From: Ilex aquifolium
Lineage: Eukaryota; Streptophyta; Magnoliopsida; Aquifoliales; Aquifoliaceae
Direction: 5' to 3'
Length of the DNA stretch: 64,000 nt
NCBI GenBank assembly: GCA_951799425.1
Contig: OX637391.1
Location: forward strand, 12,328,051-12,392,050
Below are positions 22,492-35,193 of this stretch, one piece after another. The notes beneath the pieces are model-generated. The model had not been told where the DNA came from. It was given only the letters and a program-made list of their open reading frames with translations, and did not search any database. The first letter of the stretch is position 1; every line of letters begins with the position of its first letter. Position numbers and translations under genes: made by a program.

Positions 22492-22817
22492 GGGGAAAGT
22501 CTATGGTACCGAAAGAGGTACCGTACCGCCGGTTACAACAATTTCAGGTTAAGTTATAATTTTTTTGAGGTGTGAGTTATAACTTTTTTGAGGGAGCAGT
22601 TACAACTTTTAAATGTCAAGTTACAATTCAAAAAGGAGAAGTTACAACTGTTTAGAGAAGTCCATGATCGATCATGTGTGTCTGTGATCGATCATGGACC
22701 CTTGATCGATCATAGACTTCCTCTTAGCAGTTATAACTTCTCCTTTTTGAGTTATAACTTTACCAAAAAAGTAGTAATCGGCGGTACGATACTAAAGTCG
22801 GTACCGTAGAATTCCCC
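22492..22817. mobile_element. Mutator-like foldback MITE with GATCGATCATG repeats
   Basis: The 326-bp element has ends GGGGAAAGTCTATGGTACCG and, as complement, GGGGAATTCTACGGTACCG. Inner arms (AAGTTATAAC, AGAAGTTACAACTG) are also complementary. Near the centre the palindrome-bearing word GATCGATCATG or a close variant occurs three times. Flanks CTTCGAGGT (22483-22491) and CTTGGAGGT (22818-22826) match at eight of nine positions, fitting a 9-bp Mutator-type duplication. A second copy lies at 33865-34182. Confidence 0.75.
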
Positions 22818-23040
22818 CTTGGAGGTGAACACTAGATGGATGATTGGAAGTCAACTGCAGAGAAACCTAGCAAAGAGGAAAAAAAAAACAATGCATGAAA
22901 ATCTAGTAATTTCGAAATTTAGAAAGAGTTCGATGTATAAAGATTTACATAAAACGATGACAAAACTAGATGAGATGTGGCCTAAAAAATGTGGATCAAT
23001 AACTCAAAATCCAGTTAGGTTAAAAGGGGTAGAGTATATC

Positions 23041-24009
23041 CAAGGGCGGAGCTAACCTAGCCCCGGGGGGCACATGCTCACCTTCAAATTTTTTTTATTA
23101 AAATTACCTATATGTAAGTATATATATTTATACCAGTATATATTAAATATCTTTAATTATGTCCATCCTACGATTTTCTTAATTCATGATTACTATACCC
23201 AAATGATTATAAATTTTTTGACAAGTTGCGGATACATTATAAACATGTGTTGGTAAGTTATATATATATATCAATTTATTATTTTTGAAAAATTATGAGA
23301 CTATTTTATTATTGTATAGAATTTAAGATCACTGCAATTAAATATAGGGTCATTTTGTAAGTAATCCACAAAACTCGTCACAATTAAATATTACAAAATT
23401 ATTTAGAGATAGAACTTTAATCTTTTTAATCTAGCATTAAATTTTTAATTTTAGTAGGGATGGACGATTTTGCTCAAAAAATAGTGCAGATTACTATTTA
23501 AACTTGATTGGTTTACCGAATGGATAATAAATAAGTATGTGATAGCACAATTACATAAACACGCATATATAAAAGATTATCTAGTTATCGTGGAAGACTT
23601 TCAAGAATAAAAACCTATTAGTGTTCAATTTATGGTTTTACATAGCCCTCTTTGGAAGACGTTGTATTTATTTTTATTTTTTTTGTCGTTTGTACATACT
23701 ATTCTTATCGATTTTTGGCTTTTTGGGTTTAATAAATCTTAAAACATTAAATAGAGTTTTTTGAAAAAACCTACTAGTAGAGGAACTTGCGATGCATCTA
23801 TTTGTGTCAGGGGTCCTGGATATGTAACCGATAACAAGCCTAAAAGTTTTCTTATTTATGATATCGAAAAAAATAGATACCTCAGAGACAAGTAAATTTA
23901 TCAACAAATTTTCTAAATATATTATCTTATATCGACTGCAAAGAAAAATTTTAATTTTATTAAATTGTCTAATACCCACCGAGAAACAAATTTTTTAGCT
24001 CCGCGCCTG
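23041..24009. mobile_element. hAT-type DNA transposon derivative (969 bp)
   Basis: The termini CAAGGGCGGAGCTAA and, as complement, CAGGCGCGGAGCTAA form a 15-bp inverted repeat of the GGGGCGGAGC kind common to plant hAT elements. Flanks AGTATATC (23033-23040) and AGTACATA (24010-24017) match at six of eight positions. A 101-codon minus-strand open frame at 23674-23979 has no recognised transposase motif. The element is non-autonomous. Confidence 0.7.
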
Positions 24010-24918
24010 AGTACATATATCCATAATCTACCTTTTTGCATTTTATATACACACACCTTACCTTCGGAATTATATGCATGAAATGATGGTTCTCATATTC
24101 AAAATCATAATCTTGCATCTGTTTGTCCAACACTCTTCTAGTGAATTTAATCGAACAGAGTTATATCGTTTGGATCATGTCATTTTGAATTTATAGCGAG
24201 CACTAAGTTATGTTACCACTTACTTAACAGATTTCTTGTGTCAAAATCAGCTATTCTTCCTTAATATAGTTATTAATGGATCTTGTAATTATTTGAATTA
24301 GATCAAATAATAATCAACTCTAACCAGATATTCAGTTGGTGATGACTTATCTATTGCTTCGAAATTATTACCCTTAACTTTTAACATATAGCACCAATGG
24401 CCCCAAAACCCAGATAAGGTAAAAACCTAAAAACTTGATTTGGCTGGTATTCACTACTTATGAATGAATGGGTACAGTTTTGCTAGATCTATAAAAAATA
24501 AAAATAAAAAAAAGAACAAATAATACGACATTAATATAGTCAGTATCATATTATTTAATCTTTTTCTCATTCTTTTTTTGTTCAGCCAAGCATTAATCCT
24601 CAAGTTTAATTCTACCATTCCAATTTTCCAACAACCAAAAAAAAAAATGAAAAAAAAAACGTCTTTTAAAGGCTTTAAGTATGTAAGAAATAGTTTTTTT
24701 TTTTTTTGGGTTTGTCATAAACTAGTATAACGAGATCAAATGCAGTAATAAGATAGTTCCATTATGATTTACAGTTAGAAAAATAGTTTATCTATTAGTA
24801 AAGTTATGTAGATTTTATTCTTCCAATGTGAATTCTACGTTTTTTTATTTATTGGGATATAGTAATCACCACTGATGTGTATAAAACTACATGCATGCGT
24901 ATGTATTGTTCTTTTAGG

Positions 24919-25062
24919 ATCAGATCATGAGGGATTTTTCCTTTATAAATACTCTAATTCTGGCATGGCTGATCTGTCTTTAACAGGATTGAGAAGGAGA
25001 TTAATCGAGGTGCGCACAAGTTGACTTGAATACACCTGATCGTTAGAAAAAAAATACAAAAT
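24919..25062 (+). mobile_element. SINE 3' portion, 5'-truncated
   Basis: This shares with 25545-25755 the segment beginning TCAGATCAT and the tail GGATTAATCGAGGTGCGC in near-identical form, ending in an A run. The tail motif is known from plant tRNA-derived SINEs. The tRNA-like head is missing. Confidence 0.6.
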
Positions 25063-25544
25063 ATGTGTACACGAGAGAATTGATTAGTATATCAGATATA
25101 CATAAGTAATCCAAATTGGAACCAAATTCGAAGTTCAAATGATTTGACAAAATAAAAATATAATTTAGACCCCTTATCTTTTTGGGATTGAAGAACGTAC
25201 TTTGGTATCATCTGGACCACAATTTTGATTTAAAATTTTGGTCAAACTATTACGATTGTTAGTATTTTGGTAAAGCAAAAAGATGGCTTGGATGCAACTA
25301 TTAGCCACCACCAAGGGTGGACATAGGATAGGACCCACAAAACATTCCTGCACATGATATGGATACAATGCTTGTCACCATAGTATATTATAGTAAAGCA
25401 AAAATGAAGGAGAAAAACCCACTATCACATCACATCCATGCTGTCTCTGGCTTGACCTTTCTTGCCCGTCTCTTGTGGTTTCTCGGAGGTTTCTTGATGA
25501 TCTTATTAGAGTATTGATCATGACTGCTTCAACATTTCAATAAA

Positions 25545-25755
25545 GTTTTAAGGAGTAGTTCGAGAGATAATTAGAACGAATTGTAAATTTAAACGTTTTA
25601 AGTTTGAATCTTGATAATTTTTTGAAATCAGATCATAAGAAATTTATCCCTCCCGACATGGATAGTCTATCTTTGACCGGACCGGAGAGGGGATTAATCG
25701 AGGTGCGCATAAACTAACTCGAACGCCCATACCCATTGAGCCAAAAAAAAAAAAA
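25545..25755 (+). mobile_element. tRNA-derived SINE
   Basis: The head (AGTTCGAGAGATAATTAGAA ... AAGTTTGAATCTTG) resembles decayed A and B boxes. The body ends GGGGATTAATCGAGGTGCGC ... followed by a run of 13 A. It shares its 3' half with 24919-25062. Boundaries are approximate at the 5' end, and no clean target duplication was found. Confidence 0.6.
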
Positions 25756-26156
25756 TTTAACCTTACATTATATGTATTTGTATTTGTGGAGGCATGATAA
25801 TTTTATATCTTAAAATGGCGTCTATGAGGTTTAAAAATCTGTAAGAAAAATAGAGGTGGGTGACAGATAAGACTATAATAAACAAATTAAATGTGGGTTG
25901 GATTTCATGTGAACGAAATCCGAATCCAATTTGAAGATTGGATTGGGTCATCTCGTCCGATGAATTTTACTTTTGCATCTCATCTCGAAATCTATCTGCA
26001 ATCCAAGCTCCAACCTATCTATCAATATGTATAATTAAACAAACAAATTATTGGAAAGAAAGCTTGATAAAATTTCCCTTCCGCTTCTATAAATTTATAG
26101 AGTTTTGGTTTAATGTGACGGCTGATAACTCAAAAGTCCATCTTGTATATGTATTT

Positions 26157-26357
26157 TTTTTTTTTGGTCAGACCATCCGGTATCCGGAGACCACATTGGG
26201 CCCCGACTAAATCCGGATTCGAGCCGGGTAGGACCCTTTCGGGTGACAAAGCTCTCCCTCACAGGTTTTAAGGCTGCTGCGTTCCCAAAAGCTCGAAACC
26301 GAGACCTTTGGTTAAGCTAGCAGAGCGCCTTACCAACTCTGCTAAGCCCCCGTGGGT
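26157..26357 (-). mobile_element. Au-like tRNA-derived SINE with 17-bp target duplication
   Basis: On the minus strand the element starts with GGGGGCTTAGCAGAGTTGGT and GGTAAGGCGC, carries a B-box-like GGTTTCGAGC, continues through GAGCTTTGTCACCCG and the TCCGGATACCGGATGG region, and ends in a poly-A (poly-T on the plus strand at 26157-26165). Perfect 17-bp copies of ATCTTGTATATGTATTT lie at 26140-26156 and 26358-26374, as expected of LINE-mediated retroposition. The body resembles the Au SINE family of plants as I remember it. Confidence 0.85.
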
Positions 26358-27246
26358 ATCTTGTATATGTATTTGTCAAAGAAATAAGATTGTCTGGTGT
26401 CTAAAAAAATTCGAACTTATCAAAAAGTGCATCTTCTAGATGTCTATTCTATAAAAGTCTCTTAGGAGAGTTTCTCAAAAACATCCTATCTGCACTTCTC
26501 GAGAAATAATTTTTAATTTTACATCACTTTTCAAAATTAGCCTTAATTTTTGTAATTAAATATTTGTTTTAACCCTGCTTGATAAGTAATTTACATATCT
26601 CAAATTATAAGATAGAAAACAAAAAAAGATTTATCCTATTAAAACACTAATTGTAGACAGACGTGACTAGTTAATTGTAAATTGACATGACTAGTTACAG
26701 ATAGATATATTCAAAAACACTTCTAAAACAAATTTTTACCGAACAATTTAATTATTTCAAAAAATTCATCTTACTTTGAGAAGTTACGTTAAACGCAGTC
26801 ACGTAATCCATACCCAATCAAATTTCATCACTTACATGTTTCAAAATCAATTAAATTCTTTAAGATATTCCCTCTAACTATCCATCTAGATACCCAGTCT
26901 AAGCCCGTCTCCATTCCTTTATACTTTGATTTATTAAAAAAAAATGAAAGACATCTTCCAATCAAAATCTGTCATTTATCTTTTATAATTAACACTTAAC
27001 TCCACTAATTGTTTAATTGATAGAGAGAAAGAGAAAAAAGATGAAAAAAAAAAAAATATGGAGATGGGATTTACATCACATGCATTGCACATGGCCACTC
27101 CTAATTGCTAATAAATTAATTAAAGTTGAATTTAATCAAAATACATTTGAATTTAAAGTGGATTCCCCCAAATGACCACTCAGTTTGATCACATATTTAT
27201 GCATGTATATATAATATGAACTGGATGTCAGAATCAGACTGAATAT

Positions 27247-27645
27247 TAAAAGTATCTTTAAAAGGTTTTCTATTTTCACTAAATTCTCTATTATAAAGAG
27301 TCGATCCTTAAATTTTCTTCTTCAATGGACTCTTTATTTAGACTCTCTAAAATAAATAGTCAAATTTGACTCACTACATTTAGAGAGTCAATCTCGCTCT
27401 CTACTCTATTTTTTGGAACAAAAAAATATATATATTTATCTTTTCATTCAAGAAATGTATCTCATTTAAAAAAATAGAAAAAAAATAGGGGGAAGCCAAA
27501 TTTATTGTCGAAAAGGACAAAACATAAAATAATAAGAATAGAGAGTCATATTGGAGTGTACAAATTTATTCTTTATTATAGTTTTTTTAATAAAGATGGT
27601 CTCTATTTTAGAAAAGATGTTCTCTAAAGTTGGAGATACTCTAAG
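27247..27645. repeat. Possible PIF/Harbinger-type MITE
   Basis: The ends are weakly complementary (AGTATCTTTAAAAGG on the left against AGTATCTCCAACTTTAGAG on the right). The interior repeats AGAGAGTC and CTCTATT words, and the end motif GTTGGAGATACTC is typical of plant Harbinger MITEs. Boundaries are uncertain. Confidence 0.4.
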
Positions 27646-27978
27646 AGTGTTAAAATATTATGCGTCTTGTTAACACGATATAAACATTACACAAAATTAG
27701 AGAATTTTGACATTTTTTAAGTCACATGTTTCGTAAACGAGTGTACCCAACATAACATGATTAATAAACAAATCAAGTATGAGTAAAGTTAATCAAAAGA
27801 AATATGCGACCCCCGACTCGTTCGTATATCAATTATATACAATTCATACACGACAAGAATGAGATATGATATGAATTAATAAACGAATCGAGTTGAGTGG
27901 AGTGTTTTTTAACGTGAATCCACTAACACCTGATACGAATCCGCCTCACCCGACACAATTGACAGGACTACTGAATAT

Positions 27979-28124
27979 CAGTAATATTATTTGGACCTAA
28001 TTTACTGACATAATCCATTACAACCATTAGATTGGTTGTAGATCCTTACAAATATTGAAGTCCACTGTTAATCCAAGAGTTATGAATGATTAAGTCAACA
28101 AATTAGGTCCAAGTAACATCGCTT
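27979..28124. mobile_element. hAT-type MITE
   Basis: The terminal inverted repeats GTAATATTATTTGGACCTAA and, as complement, GATGTTACTTGGACCTAA extend for about 35 bp. It belongs to the same family as 18295-18446 and 35194-35322. The target duplication is not clear. Confidence 0.65.
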
Positions 28125-28560
28125 AGTATATTTAAATTGCAATATGTGAAATATAATACAAAGACTTTATACCAGATTGAACAAATTAATCAAAAGTACC
28201 AATTTATATGCAATTTAATCGGATATGAATCTATTTAATTTATATGCAATTTAATCGGATATGAATCTATTTTAAATTAGAATCGAAATCCAATTCATTG
28301 GCAAGGCTATTAAATAGGGACGAAAATTAAAAATGCCTAAAGCAGAATCAATCTTATTTAGACAACAAAAAACAAAAATCATCATGAAGCGAAACAATAT
28401 AAGTTTGTATACTTGTGTTGGCCATGCCCAATGTAATGTCCTACGTTGCAAAGGCCATACGTTACCCAAGTGTGATGTCGTTTGGCACATGTGGGCAATT
28501 CCGCTAGCACTGCTACTTTTATTTGATTTCCCAATAACCTAGAATAAATGAAACGAAAAA

Positions 28561-28719
28561 GGGAAATACTATATAACCTAAAGTTGCATCCCAAATGAAG
28601 GAGAATTATTGGATGAGTAGGTCCCATCAACTTTTTTAAATGAGATCCACTGATCTAATGGTCCCCCTTCATTTGGAATGCAAATTTAGGTTATAGATTT
28701 GAGTTATATAGCATTGCTC
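28561..28719. mobile_element. hAT-type MITE with target duplication
   Basis: Perfect AACGAAAAA copies at 28552-28560 and 28720-28728 flank a 159-bp element with ends GGGAAATACTATATAACC and, as complement, GAGCAATGCTATATAAC. Inner repeats AAATGAAGG/CCTTCATTT continue the complementarity. Non-coding. Confidence 0.8.
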
Positions 28720-28728
28720 AACGAAAAA

Positions 28729-29099
28729 ACATTGTTTGCTTGGTATGGGGTAAGTTCTGTAATTATTGACTCAACTCGCAATTTTGACATGAAATTGATA
28801 TAGAGTTAGAAATATGAGTTTTGTCTTAATAAATTGAAATGAAACGGGATAAATATGAATAATATGCAACACAAATTCGACTATATATTAGTATAAATAA
28901 GTCAGATATAAGTTAAACAAATTTTGACCCAACATTTTTGATAATTTATACAATTTAAAAACACATTACTACACCAACTATGGCATTGGCAGCCCTAGCT
29001 AATAGGTGGTACTTGACAAATAAAAGAAATTTTGTGCCACAAGGAGTCAACCTTGTGGTTTCCTCATAATAGACACTGGATTGGAATGCTACGCATATG

Positions 29100-29150
<51 letters not shown>

Positions 29151-30580
29151 TGGTGGTGGTGGTTGCGTTCCAAGAAGACTCTTTCCTTCTTTACGTGTTG
29201 AAAACTTTGAGTGCTTCTTTTTTATAATGCTACTTTATTTACTAGTAAACTCTATGATGCAACTTTTCGTTACTGGTAAACCCAAAAATATGTAACAAAA
29301 CCCTAGAAATTCAACAGCCATATCCAGGTAAACTATAAACTACAGCCATCCTTGACTTTTAACCATTTCTCCTGTAGCCAAAGTCAGTGCTTTTCAATTT
29401 TCTGCTAGTGTTCATATGCCTTTTGGGATCTCTCTCTCTCTCTGTTTCTCTTTCGGTTTCTCTCTCTATGATCTGAGTGTTTTTCTCAAAGTTTTGTTTT
29501 CTTGTGTGTAAGCTTGGACCTACTTGCTTTGAAAGAGTCTTTGTCATGGTCCTCTTAAGCATTACAGCTAAACCCTACTTTCTTCTCAAGGCTTTTCTTC
29601 TCTCCAGGAAGTACATTGATTGGTACAATAAAATATTTATAAACAAATGACCAAAAGAGTTGAAGAAATAGCAATGATTTCCAAAGTGGCTCCTATAATG
29701 GTGTGCGTGCCAGATAACGTGTATCTTAAAATATTTATCAAATTACGCAATGATATGATATATTGATAATCTTTTAATTGATTCTATTAATTAAATTATT
29801 CACGTAGATTTAGTAAAAACTAAAATAATAATAAAACCTTAGGAATACATTTTAAGTTCATAAATTTGACACTCAAAACTAATTTTTTTGAATAGTATTC
29901 TTTTTCAATTTAAATAATGCAGTAAAAAGTACTCAAGGACATTTAAATAATTGCTATGTTCAACTTTAATAATTGATCTCTTTCATATTAAATACTCAAA
30001 TTTAGTACAAATAGTTGCATTTTCTTTCAAATTTGATTGTCAACCTTTGAAATCATTTGAGATTGATTGCTTGGCTAGCTTTTCATGAAAAATTGACCAA
30101 ACGTACAGCATGTAAAACAGAACAGAAGCAATGGCGACAGAATTAATTGGTCAGTTATAGCACATGGGTATAATAACGTGGTGCAACCGTTGAATGGACT
30201 GTGAAAGTTAGGATGACTCAAACGATCAGTGGTTGTACACCTTCGTCTTCTAGATGTGTAGTACTTTTCCTTTCACTTTTCCCTTAAATATAAGTAATTA
30301 ATTATCAGTCTATCAGTCTATTAATAAACAAACATAATCTAGCAGACAAGTGAAAACAACTTAGATTCACATTCATTGAATATATCTCTGTAAAGTTTAC
30401 CGCGTTTGAATACTTTCTTAGCACTTGTTCGACGAATAAATACTTTAAGTTATATTTTTTTTAAGTATTTTTATGTAAGTTAGACCTTCTGCAACAACTT
30501 AAGTTTTTCGAATATGAATCTCGTTATTACCCTAATTATTATAAGATTTTCACGTACTAAGTTGTCTACATGTATGAAGA
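28729..30580. other. Intergenic sequence with microsatellites
   Basis: Holds a (GA)n run at 29105-29150 and CT-rich stretches at about 29431-29470. No gene, RNA or clear transposon recognised. Confidence 0.5.
29105..29150. repeat. (GA)n microsatellite
   Basis: About 21 GA units with one interruption, followed by a short (TGG)n stretch. Confidence 0.95.
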
Positions 30581-30820
30581 AAATATTCAATGTAACGGTG
30601 ACACTAAGTTATCATGGTTACGTGGTATAACCATCCAATAAAAACATAACAAGTGAATAAATGAATATCATACATTTTAATAATCATGCACTCTTCTATG
30701 TCATTTGGTAACTATCCAATGTAAAAAAGTGGGGTCTACTTTATTTTTATTTTTTGTTTTCTATTGGATGATGATATCAAATAACATTGATGATATGGTG
30801 TCACCGTTGCATTGGATATT
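30581..30820. mobile_element. MITE with AATATYCAATGYAACGGTG ends
   Basis: The ends AAATATTCAATGTAACGGTG and, as complement, AAATATCCAATGCAACGGTG match at 18 of 20 positions and extend through GACAC. The 240-bp interior is AT-rich and non-coding. Superfamily not decided, since no clear target duplication was found. Confidence 0.7.
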
Positions 30821-31308
30821 TACTCGCACGTGAGAGGACGTGTTAAGAATAAATTCTTAAGGTATACCCTCTCCAACAATTTAAACTTTTAGAGTAAATA
30901 GTTATTTAACAACACTTTCCCTTAATTGTGAATTATCAAGTATATATAAGTGAGAGATCTAATTAGGACCCTTAATTAGGGTCCAAATCATATTTTTAGA
31001 TTTTTATTCTTCATAGAGGCTTGATTAAATTTACATGTAATGAAATTGAGATGTATGAACTGATTTGAAATTATTTAGCATCTAATAAATTTAACAATCT
31101 AAACTATACAATTTATCGTGAGAAAATTTACTTTAATAAGTTCTATATATAAAACTTAACTTTAATAATAATAATAATAGCTGATTCATCATTCAGGAAA
31201 TGCATGGCTCATCTATGTGCAACTTTAAAGGACACCAATTCCCTGTCCAAAAAAAAAAAAAGACACCAATTCTAGTGTTAAATGTCATGAATAAATCCAC
31301 CTGTCATA

Positions 31309-31500
31309 CAAGGACGGAATTAGGATTTTAGGCCAAACTCTATTCACCAAAATTCAAATAAACAACGTGGATTATATTTATGCTCTTTATATTCTAATTC
31401 ACAACTAACAAAAATAAATCGAATAAAATAATGTATATTCAATACAAATAAACATATTGAAAAAAATAAAAATAAACATAGAACACCAACTAGTTAATCG
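31309..31500. mobile_element. hAT-like element fragment
   Basis: The start AAGGACGGAATTAGGATTTT resembles a plant hAT terminus. The following sequence (CAACGT, TATATTC, ATATTCAATA words in order) parallels 40345-40510, where the start reads AGGGACGAAACCAGAATTTT. The other end was not found. Confidence 0.45.
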
Positions 31501-32061
31501 CGGTTCACAAAAAAAAAACTTGATTCAATTATGTTCGCTTGGTGTTTTGTTTATTAATGTAAGAATCGGTGTCTATCGAATGTACGAATTTTTGTCCATT
31601 GAAATTTCTTTGTACTCTTGTTGTGTATATTCTTTCAGTTTTGCAGTGGTCTAAGGTTTTTAATTTTGTTTTGTAAACAAATTAGGACTTTTTCGTAACT
31701 TTATTTGGGATTAGGGCATATTCTGAATGTGAATATTATGTTACCAAGAGTTATATTGGCGAAAGAGTTCTTCCATTATCTTATGAAGATTTTTGGTAAA
31801 ATTTGAAATTTAGCATTATTTTATTACATTTTGATTTACCAAGAAAATATTATAATGGTAACAAATATTACTCTACCAAAGTTAGAGAATACTTTGTAAA
31901 ATTAACAATCTAGACTTTATAACTTTACTATCCTTCAAGCAACAAATTTTATTTGTAGATGGGGCTTACTTTGGGCTACTGTAGACTTAGGCTTCCTGCA
32001 GAGGATGGGGGGCCATGGCCACCCCAGCCGCTCTGTAGTTCCATCTCTGCTTTCATATGAC

Positions 32062-32614
32062 TAGGGGTGCAACTTGGGTTGGGCAACCCGATTTCAACCC
32101 GAGCCCAACCCAAAAAAATTAGGGCTTGGACTAGGGTTTTTAATACTTGGATTGGGCTTGGGTCAAAAAACTTCAACCCGAATTCAATTTGGGCCGGGCT
32201 CAGGTTGAGGCATCGGCAACCCGATTTCAACCCGAACCCGAATTCAATTAGTGTGATAGTGTGATGTTTTAAGTTTAATATTTTTATAAGTCTAATTTCT
32301 ATGTTTTCTGGGATTGTACTTTGAGATTACTAGTTTTTTGGTGTGAAAACAGATGATCAATAATCGTGCACTGTTATGAATGAAATATATGGATTGTTTT
32401 ATGAATTTGTAATTATTCTCCCCCTCTCTCTGTCTCTCTTGCAGTGAATCCGAATTCAACCCGAGCCCGCCCGAATTAAACTCGGGCTGGGCTCGGGTTG
32501 AGTTTTTCAACCCGAGGTAGGGTTAGGGTTAGGGTTAGGGTTGAAGATTATATACCTAGGGTTGGGCTAGGGTTGACTGTCTAACCCGCCCAACCCGCCC
32601 GAGTTGCACCCCTA
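32062..32614. mobile_element. hAT-like non-autonomous element with telomere-like core
   Basis: A 553-bp element with ends TAGGGGTGCAACTTGGGTTG and, as complement, TAGGGGTGCAACTCGGGCGG. Perfect 8-bp copies of CATATGAC lie at 32054-32061 and 32615-32622. The arms are made of variants of AACCCGA and GGGTTGGGC. Near 32515-32543 these collapse into about four tandem units of GGGTTA. A central AT-rich segment contains a short CT run. No transposase is encoded. Confidence 0.85.
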
Positions 32615-33032
32615 CATATGACACAATATAAATTTGATTTGAAATCGATATAAAATTAACGGATTAAAATTAATTTATTTTTGACCTGATTTATTAATTA
32701 AAGTGGATTAGTTTAGTGTCGAACATGAATAATCCGAATTCAACACAATAAAACATTGAACAGATTTAGTATCAAGACTGATTTTTATCATGCCTGTCAC
32801 ATATAGACTTGAATAATTGTAAATAAGGGAATTTTTTTTACTTGTGTTTTTTGCTATATAGACTTAAATAGATTTTTAGCGTGTAAAAAAATTATGAGTG
32901 GTAAACTTGATCTAGAAGTAAAGTACAAATTTTTAATTCTCGATTGGACTTGATAGTAAATAGGTCGAGTTAGTGTTAAAATATTTGACACGATTAATTA
33001 AATTGGTTGAATTATGATCGACCAGTATTCAA

Positions 33033-33443
33033 TAGGCCTGTCAACGAATCTGATTTTAAAAGTCCGATTCGAATCCGATCTGATAATTTGACGGATTTTA
33101 TTTTTGTGATCAATATCCGAATCCGTTAACAAACTCAAATTCGATCAGAAAACTAATCTAATTTGAATAACTTAATTAATTAAATTTTAACAAATTATAC
33201 CTAAATTTTAATTAATTTTTTTTTAAATAATCACCTAATTTCTTTAATATTTATATAAAAATATTTAAATAATTTGAATCGGATCATAATCGGATCAAAT
33301 ATAGGTATATTCAAATATATATCCATGAAATATAATATATCGAATTCAAATTCGGATTTAGGTTATCGGTAAAAAAAATATTAATCTATATTTAACTAAT
33401 CGAATTCGAATTTGGATCAAAATTCAATCCATTGACAGACCTA
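33033..33443. mobile_element. hAT-like non-autonomous element, sibling of 21433-22151
   Basis: The ends TAGGCCTGTCAACGAATCTG and, as complement, TAGGTCTGTCAATGGATTGA are inverted repeats. The arms carry the same GGATTCGAAT words as the 21433-22151 element. Flanks GTATTCAA (33025-33032) and GTACTCAA (33444-33451) match at seven of eight positions. Confidence 0.8.
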
Positions 33444-33864
33444 GTACTCAACACAAACATCAAACACGACACGAACTGAACCCAACACGATTCAACTATC
33501 ACTCCTAATCCTTTATGTGAAAGCCTCAGTGGCACACTATGGTGATGGACTTTTTGAGATCTAGGTCTTGTATGATAATGAAATTCAAAACTTTTTTTTG
33601 GTAAAAAAAATTTTAGAATAAGAAAAAAAGAGTACAAAAAAAATGTAATCAAGCCTGAGGCTTGAGACAAGCCATAAGACCATATAGGGTAATGCTCAAT
33701 CTAGTCTAAAAAATATTAAAATAATAAAATTTAAAGATATGATACTAAAATATTTTCGATATCATAGTCAAGTCATCCTTTAAGACCCCGTGTCCTACGA
33801 ATGAAGAACAAAAGAAAAAAGTTATTAACCACGATGATTTGACCATTACAAAGACCACTAAAAA

Positions 33865-34182
33865 GGGGAAAAGACTATGGTACACAAGAAAGTATTGTAC
33901 CGAAATTTATAATCATTTAAGATTAAGTTATAACTTTTTTGAAGTGTAAGTTACAATCTTTAAAGGTTATGATCGATTATGACAGATTAAGATTGATAAC
34001 GAAGTTACAACTTTTAAATGTTAAGTTACAACTCATAAAAGAGAAGTTATAACTGTTCAGGAAAAAATTATGATTGATCACATGATCCCCTTAATCGATC
34101 ATGGACTTCCCTGAACAATTGTAATTTCTTTCTTTTGAAGTATAATTTTAACTAATAAGTGACGGTAACGTATACTTTCCCC
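33865..34182. mobile_element. Second copy of the GGGGAAAG foldback MITE
   Basis: The ends GGGGAAAAGACTATGGTAC and, as complement, GGGGAAAGTATACGTTACCG, the AAGTTATAAC/AAGTTACAAC arms and the central ATCGATCATG words match 22492-22817. It is more diverged than that copy, and its target duplication is unclear because the flanks are A-rich. Confidence 0.7.
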
Positions 34183-35193
34183 AAAAAAGGATGTAATATT
34201 CTACTCCATTCCCTATTTTCTTCCAACAAAACTTGGTCAGCAACGCGGTTTCTTTCTCTCTTTTTTTGGGTACATGATCGTGTGGTTAAAGCTGGGGACA
34301 GAAAAGTAAAAGTGGAAAGTTAAAAACATGAACTAGATGGGGCTGCAGATTGACTCTTGTGTAAAAAAAGATAGGGTGAACTTTCCAATGGTGATTGATG
34401 GTCATCATTCTAGAAAGTTTTATTAACAGTGATCAATTTTTTTTTTAATTATAGAGTATATGTAACCCTTTTTTAATTTATTTTCATTCAATAAAAATAA
34501 ATTACATGTAGAATTTCTATATTTTTATATTTTTGTTACTTTATTATCCTTTGAATCAATAATTTCACATCATTTAATTTAAAATCAATGGTTGAGATTG
34601 ATAAAAATACATTTATCCATGCGATATAAGATCCATTATAAAAAGTTATTTCATAATCCTTTTATTTATTCAACATTGTTATTTTTATCGTAAGACGCGG
34701 TAGGATAATTTATTTAACTTACTGGTTAAGGAATTCTTTATTTAATCAATAGACCCACGAAGTTGAAAATTTTAAAAACAATTTTTCTTATAGTGATGGA
34801 TATGATCCATAATTTTTCCAATATTCAACATTCATCCAACCAGGGACGGACCTATAGGTGCGGGGATGACCCCTCGCATTTTGAAAAATTCCTTAGAACC
34901 CCATATATTTTTAGAAAGTCCTACTGTTAACCTTGAGGTTTTCAAAAAGCTCAATGTATAAATATTTCAATTAATATACCCAAAAAAATTAATAACTTGT
35001 AAAAAACAAGTAGAATTTTCAAAATTGAGTTACGAATATGGATTATATCTTAAGCAATATATTAACTCGTGATTTATTTTTACTATAGTATCACGTGGAA
35101 CTATAATTTACGAGGGTAATTTATTTATAGCCATAAAATTATATTATAAATAAGGAAAAAGGGGGACTGTGATATTGTCACAAATTAATTTTA

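Noticed and set aside
23674-23979. 101-codon minus-strand frame inside the hAT-type element
   Set aside because: Examined as a possible transposase remnant, but no DDE, BED-finger or dimerisation motif could be recognised.
26280-26357. Functional tRNA gene
   Set aside because: The tRNA-like head belongs to a SINE with a poly-A tail and a 17-bp target duplication.
32515-32543. Interstitial telomere
   Set aside because: The GGGTTA units are few, not the usual plant TTTAGGG type, and lie inside a transposon arm made of similar GGGTT words.
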